Shown here: piece after piece, positions 42,710 to 50,046 of the stretch
How the letters are laid out: each line of letters begins with the position of its first letter
Position numbering within the stretch: the first letter of the stretch is position 1
Source of the DNA: B46-G9 sp964548365
Lineage (GTDB): Bacteria > Desulfobacterota > DSM-4660 > Desulfatiglandales > Desulfatiglandaceae
DNA length: 64,000 bases
Assembly: GCA_964548365.1 (NCBI GenBank)
Contig: CAZJRD010000010.1
Location: forward strand, 1 to 64,000
Direction of reading: 5' to 3'
Notes under the pieces: generated by a model
The model's input: the letters and a program-made list of their open reading frames with translations, nothing else
Told to the model about the DNA's origin: nothing
The model's database searches: none
Made by a program: the position numbers and the translations under genes

Positions 42710-43842
42710 ATTTTCATATGCCAACCAGACTGATTTTTGGCTCGGGGTGTATGGAAACCCTGGAAAATGTGATCAGGGAAGACCTTCGTGCACAGCGCCC
42801 GTTTTTGATAACTGACCGGAATCTGCTGCAGACGGGGTTGGTTGACAAGGCGGTATCCCAGATAGATGGCATAGAAGTATTTGATGACGTTGAAGCCAAT
42901 CCAAAATCAACGACGGTGAACCGCGTCGGGGATGAAGCCAGGGAGAAAGCGCCCGATGCTGTTATCGCGTTAGGCGGCGGCAGTGTTATAGATGCCGCCA
43001 AGGCCGTTGCCCTGCTTGCCACCAATCACGGGAAAATCGAGGAGTATGAAGGCCGTAAAAAATACACCAATACCCCCTTACCCGTTGTCGCCATTCCAAC
43101 CACCTGCGGTACCGGGAGTGAGGTGACCTGGGTCTCTGTTATTACCGATACCAAGCGGAAATTCAAGATGAGCATCAAGGGACCGGAGATGTTTCCTGCC
43201 GTGGCCATTGTGGACCCTGATTTGCTTATGACCTTGCCGGCAGGGACGGTTGCGTCTACGGGCATGGATGCGCTTACCCATGTGATTGAGGCATTTACGG
43301 TGAAACCGGCCACCCCTATCACTGATCTATTTGCCCTGAAAGCCATTCAGCTCATCTGGCATGCATTGCCGGAGGCATACGAAAATATCATGGAGGAAAA
43401 GAAGGCGAGGGAAAATCTGATGCTCGGCAGCACTCTGGCCGGGTTTGCGTTCGGCAACAGCGATGTGGGTTCCGTACACTGCATTTCCGAATCCATCGGC
43501 GCGCTTTTTGACATCCCCCACGGCATTGCCAATGCTGTTTTTCTTCCGTTTGTGATGCGATTCAATCTACCGGTCTGCTCAAAGCGCTATGCACGCATCG
43601 CGGCAGCCATCGGCCTTGCTGAAAAGAATGAAGAGCTTTCGGCGGAACATTTGGTTGATGAAGTACTAGCCATGTCCCGGCGTATCAACATTCCCCGCTT
43701 CGTTGACTTGGGCATTGATCCAAAGGAGTTTGACCTTATTGCTCAGTATTCTTATCAAAACAACTCAAACGAATCAAATCCCCGGGTCATAAGACAGGAA
43801 GACTACCTGGCGGTTCTTAAAAAGGCTCACAGCGGGTTGTAA
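42706..43842 (+). CDS. Iron-containing alcohol dehydrogenase family protein
   Basis: A 378-residue protein from a GTG overlapping the mscS stop; GGGGGAG is well spaced. Family motifs: TRLIFGSGCMETL, IALGGGSVIDAAKAVALL (NAD(P) binding), IPTTCGTGSEVT and TLPAGTVASTGMDALTHVIEAF, where Asp and His are metal ligands. The last His ligand is in DIPHGIANAVFLP. The third metal position, usually HxxxH before LGG, reads HCISESIGA, so Glu stands where His is normal. Metal binding could persist with Glu, or the metal choice may differ. It probably oxidises or reduces a short alcohol or aldehyde. Confidence 0.9.
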   Translation: MNFHMPTRLIFGSGCMETLENVIREDLRAQRPFLITDRNLLQTGLVDKAVSQIDGIEVFDDVEANPKSTTVNRVGDEAREKAPDAVIALGGGSVIDAAKAVALLATNHGKIEEYEGRKKYTNTPLPVVAIPTTCGTGSEVTWVSVITDTKRKFKMSIKGPEMFPAVAIVDPDLLMTLPAGTVASTGMDALTHVIEAFTVKPATPITDLFALKAIQLIWHALPEAYENIMEEKKARENLMLGSTLAGFAFGNSDVGSVHCISESIGALFDIPHGIANAVFLPFVMRFNLPVCSKRYARIAAAIGLAEKNEELSAEHLVDEVLAMSRRINIPRFVDLGIDPKEFDLIAQYSYQNNSNESNPRVIRQEDYLAVLKKAHSGL

Positions 43843-44004
43843 AAGAAAAGGAAGGTGACTCTTCCTGTATGAGCCTTCCCTGCACTTTTCTGCCCAGCGT
43901 ATTCTAATGGATAAACGGTACGGAGGGGTCTCCCTGATTCATTTAGAAACGTGTTCCATTCGATTCCCACTTTGGCGGAATGAAAAGGGGCCTTTTATCT
44001 CGTT

Positions 44005-44024
44005 ATTCCCGCGCATGTGGGAAT
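44005..44024. repeat. ATTCCC-N8-GGGAAT inverted repeat (dRS3-like)
   Basis: ATTCCC, eight bases (GCGCATGT), GGGAAT at 44005-44024. This 20-base form matches the dRS3 repeat pattern known from Neisseria and seen as dispersed repeats elsewhere. It lies in the 300-base gap 43843-44142, which otherwise shows a weak GGAAGG/CCTTCC stem near 43855-43889. Confidence 0.55.
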
Positions 44025-44142
44025 CCCCGCCCTATTGCCCCAGGCGATGAATGATTTGGCTTCTCCCTGTCAGGTATCGGCACAAAACTTGCTGAACAAA
44101 GGAAGGAGAAAACCACATCTATTTATGCATGGAGGCAAGAAA

Positions 44143-44697
44143 ATGTTTTCTTTCAGTTTTTTTCGTAGGGAAAAATTGCCACAGCGCCTTGTCAGGTTTC
44201 ACGATGATCTCCTCAAGAATTCCATCAAGTATTTTGAATCCGAAAAGGATTGCCGCAGGGGGATAAGAAGGGCCCGAAAGTCCTTGAGAAAGGCCTTCAA
44301 GCTCGTCAGGAAGAAAAAAATCAATCCCGGTGTATCCATCCGGGGAGCACGGGAGGTGCTCGAATCCCTTAAGGAAGAAATCCAAATGTCCCGGAAGGCC
44401 CTCCTCGTCACCTCAACCAGCCTGGGTATTGCCCTCAACCAGATTCAACAGGAAAGGATTGATCAACCCCTTGCACTCATTGAAGATGCCTGCGAACTTT
44501 TCAGGAATAAGGAAATTGAAAAAGGGCTGGAACTACTCAAGCAGTCCCAGACAGAATTCGAGAAGAAAGTGCTTGTAAAGACCAGGACTGCACTATTCGG
44601 CGGGACCTCAAGCGCGATCAAGGACATGAAAGAAGAGATCGGTTCGTGGATGGAAAACAAAGTTCAGGGCAAACAATCCAGCCGGTCCCCACCTTGA
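44143..44697 (+). CDS. Helical cytoplasmic protein of unknown function
   Basis: A 184-residue protein from the ATG at 44143 (GGAGG eight bases before); an upstream extension to 44017 lacks coding character. It is highly charged and mostly helical: FHDDLLKNSIKYFESEKD, GIRRARKSLRKAFKLVRKKK, then long Leu/Glu/Lys heptad-like helices and a final KDMKEEIGSWMENK. No Cys, signal peptide or membrane segment. I do not recognise the family. The gene stands alone between the alcohol dehydrogenase and a convergent phosphoesterase gene. Confidence 0.6.
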   Translation: MFSFSFFRREKLPQRLVRFHDDLLKNSIKYFESEKDCRRGIRRARKSLRKAFKLVRKKKINPGVSIRGAREVLESLKEEIQMSRKALLVTSTSLGIALNQIQQERIDQPLALIEDACELFRNKEIEKGLELLKQSQTEFEKKVLVKTRTALFGGTSSAIKDMKEEIGSWMENKVQGKQSSRSPP

Positions 44698-44803
44698 AAA
44701 GAGTGAAAATAGACGCCTGCTTTTTCCCCCAGGATGAAATGCCGACAAGATCTGCACCATTCACGGAAAGGAGGCGACCTCTCCAGCTGAAAGTGGATAA
44801 GAG

Positions 44804-46009
44804 CTAAGAAGCGGCCAACCGTATGAGCGTGATCTCAGGTGGAGCGCCCAGCCGGATGGGCGGGCCCCAGTAGCCGGTACCCCTGCTGACATAGATCTGA
44901 GTGTTCTGGAAGCGATGCAGTCCAGCGATGAAAGGTTGGGTGAGTCCCACAAAAAAATTCCACGGGAAGAACTGGCCGCCGTGGGTATGACCGGAAATCT
45001 GGAGGTCAAATCCAGCTCGCGCGGCAGCCATTATGCTTCTGGGCTGGTGGGCCAGCAGGATTTTTACATCTACCGGCGGTCCACCTGCTATGGCCTCTTG
45101 CGGGTCCGAGCGGTGGCTGGGCATGAAATTCCCGCCCCGGTAATCAGTAACACCACCCAAAAGAATCAAGCCGCGGCCGCGTTTCAGGACGCGGTGTTCG
45201 TTCAACAGGACAGTAAAACCCAGGGTGCGGATCTTTTCCACCCACGGCAAAACCCCCGAATAGTATTCGTGGTTGCCGGTGACGAAAAAGTTGCCTTCAT
45301 TTGATCTCAGCCCCGCCAGCGGTGCCACATCGCTGGACAGTTGCCGGACCGTTCCGTCCACCAGATCGCCGGTCAAGACCACGATATCCGCCCCGAGTCC
45401 GTTGACCACCTGAACGACTTTTTCTACAAAAGGACGTCGTATGGTGGGGCTGACGTGAATGTCTGTGATTTGTACGATCCTGAAATCCTTGAGATCCCTT
45501 GGCAGACCGGCTACAGGGACGGTAATCTTCTTTACCCCCGGGATTTGCTTTGCCTGTGTCAGCCCGTAAACAGTAAAAACGCCGGCCGCGCCCATCATTC
45601 CATAATAGCCACCTGTGACGAGGAAGCCCCTGCGGGAGGGGTCTTCCAACACAGCAGGAGTGGATTTCCGGCGCATTTTGTGTACTGTTAGAATCTTTCT
45701 TAGCATCCTAAGAAAAAAAACCGGTGACAGAAGAATGTCCCTTATTGCGACAAACGTAAAAAGAAAACTCAAAAACCCAAGTCCCAGGTAGCCAGACCAA
45801 ACAAGAACAGCAACCCAGGCATTGTCAACTCCGGCTCTGCGAAGGAGAATCGTCAAAAGAGTGAGGAGGAAAATGGTAATGATGGACAGGAAAACGGCAA
45901 CCTTCCAGATGCGGCTGATAGAAGCATTACAGAACAATCGCCAGGTGAAGTAGACAGAAACGCCCCCGGCAAAAGCAAGAAAAATGGTGACAAAAAGAAA
46001 TATTTTCAA
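44804..46009 (-). CDS. Membrane-anchored metallophosphoesterase (YkuE-like)
   Basis: A 401-residue protein with about four hydrophobic helices in residues 1-170, then a calcineurin-like domain facing the outside: VQITDIHVSP (metal Asp and His), VVLTGDLVDG, FFVTGNHEYYSG, a His in LLAHQPRS and SGHTHGGQFFPW. All five metal motifs are intact. The pattern SRGTGYWGPPIRLGAPPEIT at the end is typical of YkuE-like phosphoesterases, some of which act on UDP-sugar lipids. No gene partner is evident. Confidence 0.9.
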   Translation of the reverse strand: MKIFLFVTIFLAFAGGVSVYFTWRLFCNASISRIWKVAVFLSIITIFLLTLLTILLRRAGVDNAWVAVLVWSGYLGLGFLSFLFTFVAIRDILLSPVFFLRMLRKILTVHKMRRKSTPAVLEDPSRRGFLVTGGYYGMMGAAGVFTVYGLTQAKQIPGVKKITVPVAGLPRDLKDFRIVQITDIHVSPTIRRPFVEKVVQVVNGLGADIVVLTGDLVDGTVRQLSSDVAPLAGLRSNEGNFFVTGNHEYYSGVLPWVEKIRTLGFTVLLNEHRVLKRGRGLILLGGVTDYRGGNFMPSHRSDPQEAIAGGPPVDVKILLAHQPRSIMAAARAGFDLQISGHTHGGQFFPWNFFVGLTQPFIAGLHRFQNTQIYVSRGTGYWGPPIRLGAPPEITLIRLAAS

Positions 46010-46191
46010 TATCTATCGCCTTTCATCGCCTTGCTGGTTTGGGATCACGTGCGTATTCCGGTGATGGGCTCACTCATCCCTTGTCCTGCGAACGTGATGG
46101 TGTTCATTTTCTTAAACTCTTCGGGCAATATCTCATGCATGAATCCAGCGTGCGCACCTGCGGCAGTGTGCTCAACCATAATACACAACCC

Positions 46192-46362
46192 ATGACACCA
46201 GCACAAAGGCAAAATGTGAAAAACGGGAAGACTCGGTTTTGCATAATCATTCTCTTGCTATTGACGTTTCTTTTTGGAATGATAAGTGTGATAGCGGTTT
46301 CGCAAGGCAAAGCCTCTGCGAAAGAAATCACTTTCTCACCACAGATCAGGAGGTCAACATGA
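46192..46362 (+). CDS. Possible small hydrophobic protein coupled to the secreted protein
   Basis: A frame of 56 codons from an ATG at 46192 whose TGA overlaps the next ATG (ATGA). It has a hydrophobic segment, CIIILLLLTFLFGMISVIAVS, and then KASAKE, like a signal anchor. No ribosome binding site is evident at this start or at earlier in-frame starts. It may be fortuitous; the overlap with the next gene is the main support. Confidence 0.25.
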   Translation: MTPAQRQNVKNGKTRFCIIILLLLTFLFGMISVIAVSQGKASAKEITFSPQIRRST

Positions 46363-46793
46363 AATTGCTCAAAATAATGCTCACGGTCAGCATGCTCTTC
46401 CTGGTTTTCTCGTCGGTTGCCGGAGCGGGCGATTTTGACTGGATGAGAGATTTTAACATCAGGGCTGAAGTGGACCCATCAGGATTCAAGGCACGGCTCG
46501 CAGCACGTTTCCAGGTGGGTGATGCGCAGATAAGAGCGGTACTCAGCAACGTGGAAAAACCCGCAGATGCCTATATGGCCCTGCGGCTCGGGGAGATGTC
46601 AGGCCGCCCCACAGCCCAGGTGGTGGAACAATACAGGGCCCATAAGGGAAAAGGCTGGGGCGCACTGGCCAAGAGTTTGGGGATAAAGCCCGGCTCCAGG
46701 GAATTCCATGCCCTGAAACGGGGCCAGGACCTGTACGAAGACAACCACAAAGGGAAGGGCAAAGGAAAAGGCAAGGGCAAAGGCCGAAAGTAG
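46359..46793 (+). CDS. Secreted protein with a Lys-Gly repeat tail, unknown function
   Basis: A 144-residue protein from the ATG at 46359 (CAGGAGG upstream). A signal peptide ends near VAGAGDF. The mature part has a compact conserved-looking core: FNIRAEVDPSGFKARLAARF, SNVEKPADAYMALRLGEMSG and GWGALAKSLGIKPGSREFHALKRG. The tail is nearly pure Lys/Gly (six KG repeats, encoded by AAAGGC-type triplet pairs). The family is conserved in sulfate reducers but I know of no function; a polycationic tail could bind DNA, RNA or anionic surface polymers. A terminator follows at 46845-46883. Confidence 0.75.
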   Translation: MKLLKIMLTVSMLFLVFSSVAGAGDFDWMRDFNIRAEVDPSGFKARLAARFQVGDAQIRAVLSNVEKPADAYMALRLGEMSGRPTAQVVEQYRAHKGKGWGALAKSLGIKPGSREFHALKRGQDLYEDNHKGKGKGKGKGKGRK

Positions 46794-46844
46794 GAAGTCT
46801 GCCTCGAGGACCCAAAAGAAGAACCTGCTCTTCTCCTGTCTCTG

Positions 46845-46883
46845 CCCCGGACGTCTGTTTTGAGGAGCGTTCGGGGTTTCTTT
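46845..46883 (+). terminator. Intrinsic terminator after the secreted protein gene
   Basis: CCCCGGACG (46845-46853) pairs with CGTTCGGGG (46868-46876) in a nine-pair stem with one G-U, loop of 14, followed by TTTCTTTAT. It lies about 50 bases after the stop. Confidence 0.7.
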
Positions 46884-47015
46884 ATACCTTCCATTCCAGG
46901 ACCATGCACATGTTTTCAGTACCGGTACCGTCATGATCCCTCCCATATCGCTTTCCCAAGGGCAGGCCAGGGACAACGGCGACATGCGGCAACGCGGAAA
47001 ATTCACTAAAACACC

Positions 47016-47044
47016 TTGACATAAGTTATATCTTTCAATAAAAT
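47016..47044 (+). promoter_or_regulatory. Sigma-70 promoter for the Lrp/panB cluster
   Basis: A perfect TTGACA at 47016-47021, 17 bases, then TAAAAT at 47039-47044 (five of six). The predicted start of transcription falls in the adjoining palindromes, about 75 bases before the regulator gene. It is the best-matching promoter seen in the window. Confidence 0.7.
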
Positions 47045-47071
47045 TGAATTTTAACGAATAATATTCGCTAA
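47039..47071. promoter_or_regulatory. Paired palindromic operators overlapping the promoter
   Basis: TAAAATT-G-AATTTTA at 47039-47053 is a perfect 15-base palindrome over the -10 box. It is followed at 47051-47071 by a 21-base palindrome centred on CGAATA-A-TATTCG with one mismatched pair. AT-rich palindromes over a promoter fit Lrp/AsnC autoregulation, and the regulator gene follows. That the regulator binds here is inference. Confidence 0.6.
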
Positions 47072-47125
47072 TTTATCTATTTGACAAAAATATCAATTGG
47101 TCTTGATGTCCTTGGGAGGTGAGCT

Positions 47126-47611
47126 ATCGATAAGCTGGATATCCAAATCCTCGATATGTTGCAGGGCAATGCCCGTGCAAAAAATATCGATATGGCCCGC
47201 GAACTGGGGGTTGCTCAATCCACGGTGCTGGAACGGGTTCGGCGGTTGGAAGAACAGGGATTGATCAGGGGATATCGTGCCATCATCGATCCGGAAAAGC
47301 TGGGGTTGACGATCCAGGCCTTTGTGTCCGTGACCATGCAGAGGCACGAGGCGGAGACCATCAGGGAATTCGAGGAGGGTGTCAGAAAACTGCATGGGGT
47401 CCGGGCGTGCTACCACCTGACCGGTCGGTTTGATTACCTCCTCCACGTGGCGGTGAAGGACCTGGAAGACTTGGGAAAACTGGTCAAAACGGAAATAGCC
47501 GCCCTGGATGGGTATGGGAAATCGGAGACCTTCGTGATTTTCTCCGAGATAAAGCCCGATGAAGGGGTTCCCATTGGCGACAGTGCAGCCCAAGAGAATG
47601 AGCAGAAGTAA
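47126..47611 (+). CDS. Lrp/AsnC-family transcription regulator with no standard start codon
   Basis: The family N-terminus (AIDKLDIQILDMLQGNARAKN) is encoded in frame from 47123, but no ATG, GTG or TTG precedes it before an in-frame TGA at 47120. GGAGG at 47115-47119 is six bases before ATC at 47126, so a rare ATC start is possible. The first ATG, at 47156, would cut helix 1 of the HTH. A frameshift is the alternative, since an ATG at 47106 is in another frame. From there the protein is normal: helix-turn-helix (NIDMARELGVAQSTVLERVRRLEEQGLIRGYRAI) and a RAM domain. It probably controls the panB cluster in response to an amino acid. Confidence 0.85.
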   Translation: MDKLDIQILDMLQGNARAKNIDMARELGVAQSTVLERVRRLEEQGLIRGYRAIIDPEKLGLTIQAFVSVTMQRHEAETIREFEEGVRKLHGVRACYHLTGRFDYLLHVAVKDLEDLGKLVKTEIAALDGYGKSETFVIFSEIKPDEGVPIGDSAAQENEQK

Positions 47612-47689
47612 CGTTTTGTTTTCGAAATCTTTTCCCTTTGATAAAGAGGGATCAAGGAAGATTTTTCTCATCCACAAAAAGGGAGGAAC

Positions 47690-48550
47690 ATGATGCAAAA
47701 GAAAAAACTCATGATTCATGATTTTATGAGGATGAAGCAGGAAGCGGAAAAGATCACCTGGATTACTTCGTACGATTATCCCACCGGTCAGTTTGCGGAG
47801 GCGGCCGGGATGGACATGATCCTCGTGGGAGACTCCCTGGGCATGTGTGTGTACGGCTATGAGAGTACGGTACCCGTTACTATGGATCAGTGCATCGTCC
47901 ACAGCGAGGCGGTGCGGCGTGCGGCGTCCAATACCTTTGTGGTGGGTGACATGCCCCTGGGGAGCTACCAGGTGTCTGACTCGGAGGCGGCCGGGAACGC
48001 CATCCGCTTCCTCAAGCAAGCCGGGGTCGATGCCATCAAGCTGGAAGGCGGAAAGCGGGTCCTTTCAAGGATCAGGGCGATCCTGGATGCGGGAATCGTG
48101 GTCATCGGTCACATCGGCCTCACCCCCCAGAGTTCAGGACAGGTGGGGGGGCACAAGGCCCAGGGGAGGACGGTGGAATCCGCCAGGATGGTTATCGAGG
48201 ATGCCCTGGCTATCGAGGAGACGGGGGCCCAGATGCTGCTCATTGAGGCGGTACCTCCAGAAGTGGCCGGATTTATTGCCAAAAAGCTCAGAATCCCGGT
48301 GCTCAGCATTGGTGCAGGCCCCGGATGCGACGGCCAACTCCTGATCGTCTCTGATCTTATCGGACAATTTACCGCGTTTACTCCCAAATTCGTAAAGCAG
48401 TACGCCAATGTGGCGGAGGTGGTAACAAAGGCGCTCAAGGCGTATGTGAGCGATGTACGAAACGGGACATTTCCTACTGATGAGCACTGCTACCACATGA
48501 TGAAGGGTGAAGAGGAAAAGCTCAAAGAAGTGATCAAAAAATATACATAG
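47690..48550 (+). CDS. panB: PanB homologue (ketopantoate hydroxymethyltransferase family)
   Basis: A 286-residue protein after AAAGGGAGG. It aligns end to end with 3-methyl-2-oxobutanoate hydroxymethyltransferase: ITWITSYDYPTGQFAEAAGMDMILVGDSLGM, VVGDMPLGSYQV, AIKLEGG, VVIGHIGLTPQS, EAVPPEVA and IGAGPGCDGQLLI. Both metal Asp residues (VGDSLG, VGDMPLG), the metal Glu (KLEGG) and the catalytic Glu (EAVP) are kept. PanB adds a formaldehyde unit from methylene-tetrahydrofolate (or another C1 carrier) to 2-ketoisovalerate on the way to CoA. No panC or panD is present. Next to an Lrp regulator, an unknown protein and an aminotransferase, it may instead hydroxymethylate another 2-oxo acid. Confidence 0.88.
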   Translation: MMQKKKLMIHDFMRMKQEAEKITWITSYDYPTGQFAEAAGMDMILVGDSLGMCVYGYESTVPVTMDQCIVHSEAVRRAASNTFVVGDMPLGSYQVSDSEAAGNAIRFLKQAGVDAIKLEGGKRVLSRIRAILDAGIVVIGHIGLTPQSSGQVGGHKAQGRTVESARMVIEDALAIEETGAQMLLIEAVPPEVAGFIAKKLRIPVLSIGAGPGCDGQLLIVSDLIGQFTAFTPKFVKQYANVAEVVTKALKAYVSDVRNGTFPTDEHCYHMMKGEEEKLKEVIKKYT

Positions 48551-48562
48551 GAGGGAAGCGCC

Positions 48563-49828
48563 ATGTCGAATTTACGAAACCTTTTGAAAATGGCCCCTGA
48601 TCGACTGGAGGAGATCAATCGCTTCCTGCTCGATCCCCAGAACGAACTGATCAATAAACTCCTCAGGATTGTGGAAAAATACGGCGGCCCAGACGAAATC
48701 AATCGAAGGGCCGCGGAAGCCCGCGATCTTGAAAAGCTCAAGGGACGCCTGAAGGAGATGCATTCCCCGTACCTGTCCGATATTGAGTGGCTGGAAGAGC
48801 AGAGAGAGAAGAGGACGTTCGTTCCTATCACCGAGTATCGAAAAAGGGTCCTGGGTGAAAAGGGCAGTACTATGCAGTTCAATAAGGATACTGCCGTCAC
48901 CCTCGAGATATCAGCGCTCCAGTTTTTCCCGTGGCTGATTGCCGAAGCCAGGCGGGCCATTGAAAAAAAGCAGCTCATGCCGGGGAGGTATATCCGGGTC
49001 CGCAACATGCTGGAGCAGGTGGTTGACCAGGGAGATATCCTGGCCGTTGCCGCTGCCATGCAGATCGTTGGGGCCAGCTATGTGGAGACCCTCGATACCA
49101 AGGGCACCGATGGCTCAAACGTGCACCTGGGGGGACCGGAAACCATTACCGGGTACTTTGGGGGTGTGGGCCAGCCCAACGATCATCCCCTGAAATGGGT
49201 GGATGAATATCTCCACTACTATACAAACTACGGCATCCGTCAGGTACTCAACATCAATTCTGGAACGGTTTTCCTCGCGTACATGCTCCACAAGCTCGGT
49301 ATTGATAACGAGTTCAAGATCTCCGTGTATATGGGAAATGACAACCCGTTTGCCGTCCTGTGGACCCTGGCAGGCGCAAAACTCTTCTCCCGTGACGACG
49401 GGTCGACCAGCCTTATCGGGTTGAATTTTTCAAATTCGGTAAACAATGACACCATTCTGGCGAGCCACATTATTCGGAAATCACTGGGTTTTGAAAATGT
49501 CGTGCGTTTTGAACACCATATCACCGAGACGTGGAAATCCATTGTCATCCAGCCATACAACCGGCGTGATGAGCTGGTGGAGATCGCGAAAACAGTACCC
49601 AATATCTCGGCCAAACATGAAGGTGGAGACGAGGAGGTGGAAACGGCGAGCGATCACCCGTCCGACATCCTGGAATATTTCATGGCAAAGGAAGACATCA
49701 TCAAGCAGGGGCTCATGGACGCTCTGGAACAAAATTTTTTGAGCAAGCATGAGGCCGTCAATGCCACGGCCGACGCCCTGACAAAGGCCGGCATCGATGT
49801 GGTGTGTGCTTGGAATCTCCACCGATAG
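48563..49828 (+). CDS. Unrecognised 421-residue protein in the panB cluster
   Basis: Starts 12 bases after panB with AGGAGGG. No signal peptide or membrane helix. The N-terminal 80 residues are helical and charged. The core, about residues 110-345, alternates strands and helices with conserved-looking loops: DTKGTDGSNVHLGGPETITGYFGGVGQPNDHP, LNINSGTVFLAYML, VYMGNDNPFAVLWTLAGAKLF and GLNFSNSVNNDTI, like a TIM-barrel enzyme with Asp, Asn and His-rich loop ends. A late HEGGDEEVETASDHPSD loop could bind metal. I do not recognise the family; it has no PLP Lys motif, radical-SAM Cys or B12 DxHxxG motif. Its position suggests a step between the PanB product and the aminotransferase. Confidence 0.8.
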   Translation: MSNLRNLLKMAPDRLEEINRFLLDPQNELINKLLRIVEKYGGPDEINRRAAEARDLEKLKGRLKEMHSPYLSDIEWLEEQREKRTFVPITEYRKRVLGEKGSTMQFNKDTAVTLEISALQFFPWLIAEARRAIEKKQLMPGRYIRVRNMLEQVVDQGDILAVAAAMQIVGASYVETLDTKGTDGSNVHLGGPETITGYFGGVGQPNDHPLKWVDEYLHYYTNYGIRQVLNINSGTVFLAYMLHKLGIDNEFKISVYMGNDNPFAVLWTLAGAKLFSRDDGSTSLIGLNFSNSVNNDTILASHIIRKSLGFENVVRFEHHITETWKSIVIQPYNRRDELVEIAKTVPNISAKHEGGDEEVETASDHPSDILEYFMAKEDIIKQGLMDALEQNFLSKHEAVNATADALTKAGIDVVCAWNLHR

Positions 49829-49830
49829 GC

Positions 49831-50021
49831 TCACAAATGCCAAATGACAAAATCCAAATTCCAAACAAATGTCAAATATCAAATGAGTAAATTGAGGAAA
49901 AGTCGTCACCGCTCTGGAATGCTCCTTCGTCTTTGACTGGAGCAGGCAGGTGAGCTGGATATATTTTGTTATTGAGTCATTTGGATTTTAATTGACATTT
50001 GAGCTTTGACATTTGTCTTTT
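49831..50021. repeat. AT-rich inverted CAAATGTCAAA-type repeat element
   Basis: The left part (49831-49887) contains CAAATGCCAAATGACAAAAT and CAAATGTCAAATATCAAATG. The right part (49974-50021) contains their inverted forms (TCATTTGGATTTT, TTGACATTTG, TTTGACATTTG). Together they form imperfect inverted ends around about 85 bases with no gene. Its composition differs from the genes around it. It looks like a non-autonomous repeat inserted before the aminotransferase gene. Confidence 0.55.
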
Positions 50022-50046
50022 CCGGTTTATCCGGTTAGAGGTCAAG

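Noticed and set aside
46039..46191. Extended start of the small hydrophobic frame at 46192-46362
   Set aside because: No ribosome binding site and the extension has no coding character; only the last 56 codons are kept as a low-confidence entry.
47093..48019. Minus-strand open frame of 308 codons
   Set aside because: Antisense to the Lrp and panB genes and would cover their promoter; no protein family signal.
49831..50021. Possible CRISPR-like array from repeated CAAATGTCAAA words
   Set aside because: Words are imperfect, irregularly spaced and inverted rather than direct repeats; no cas genes.
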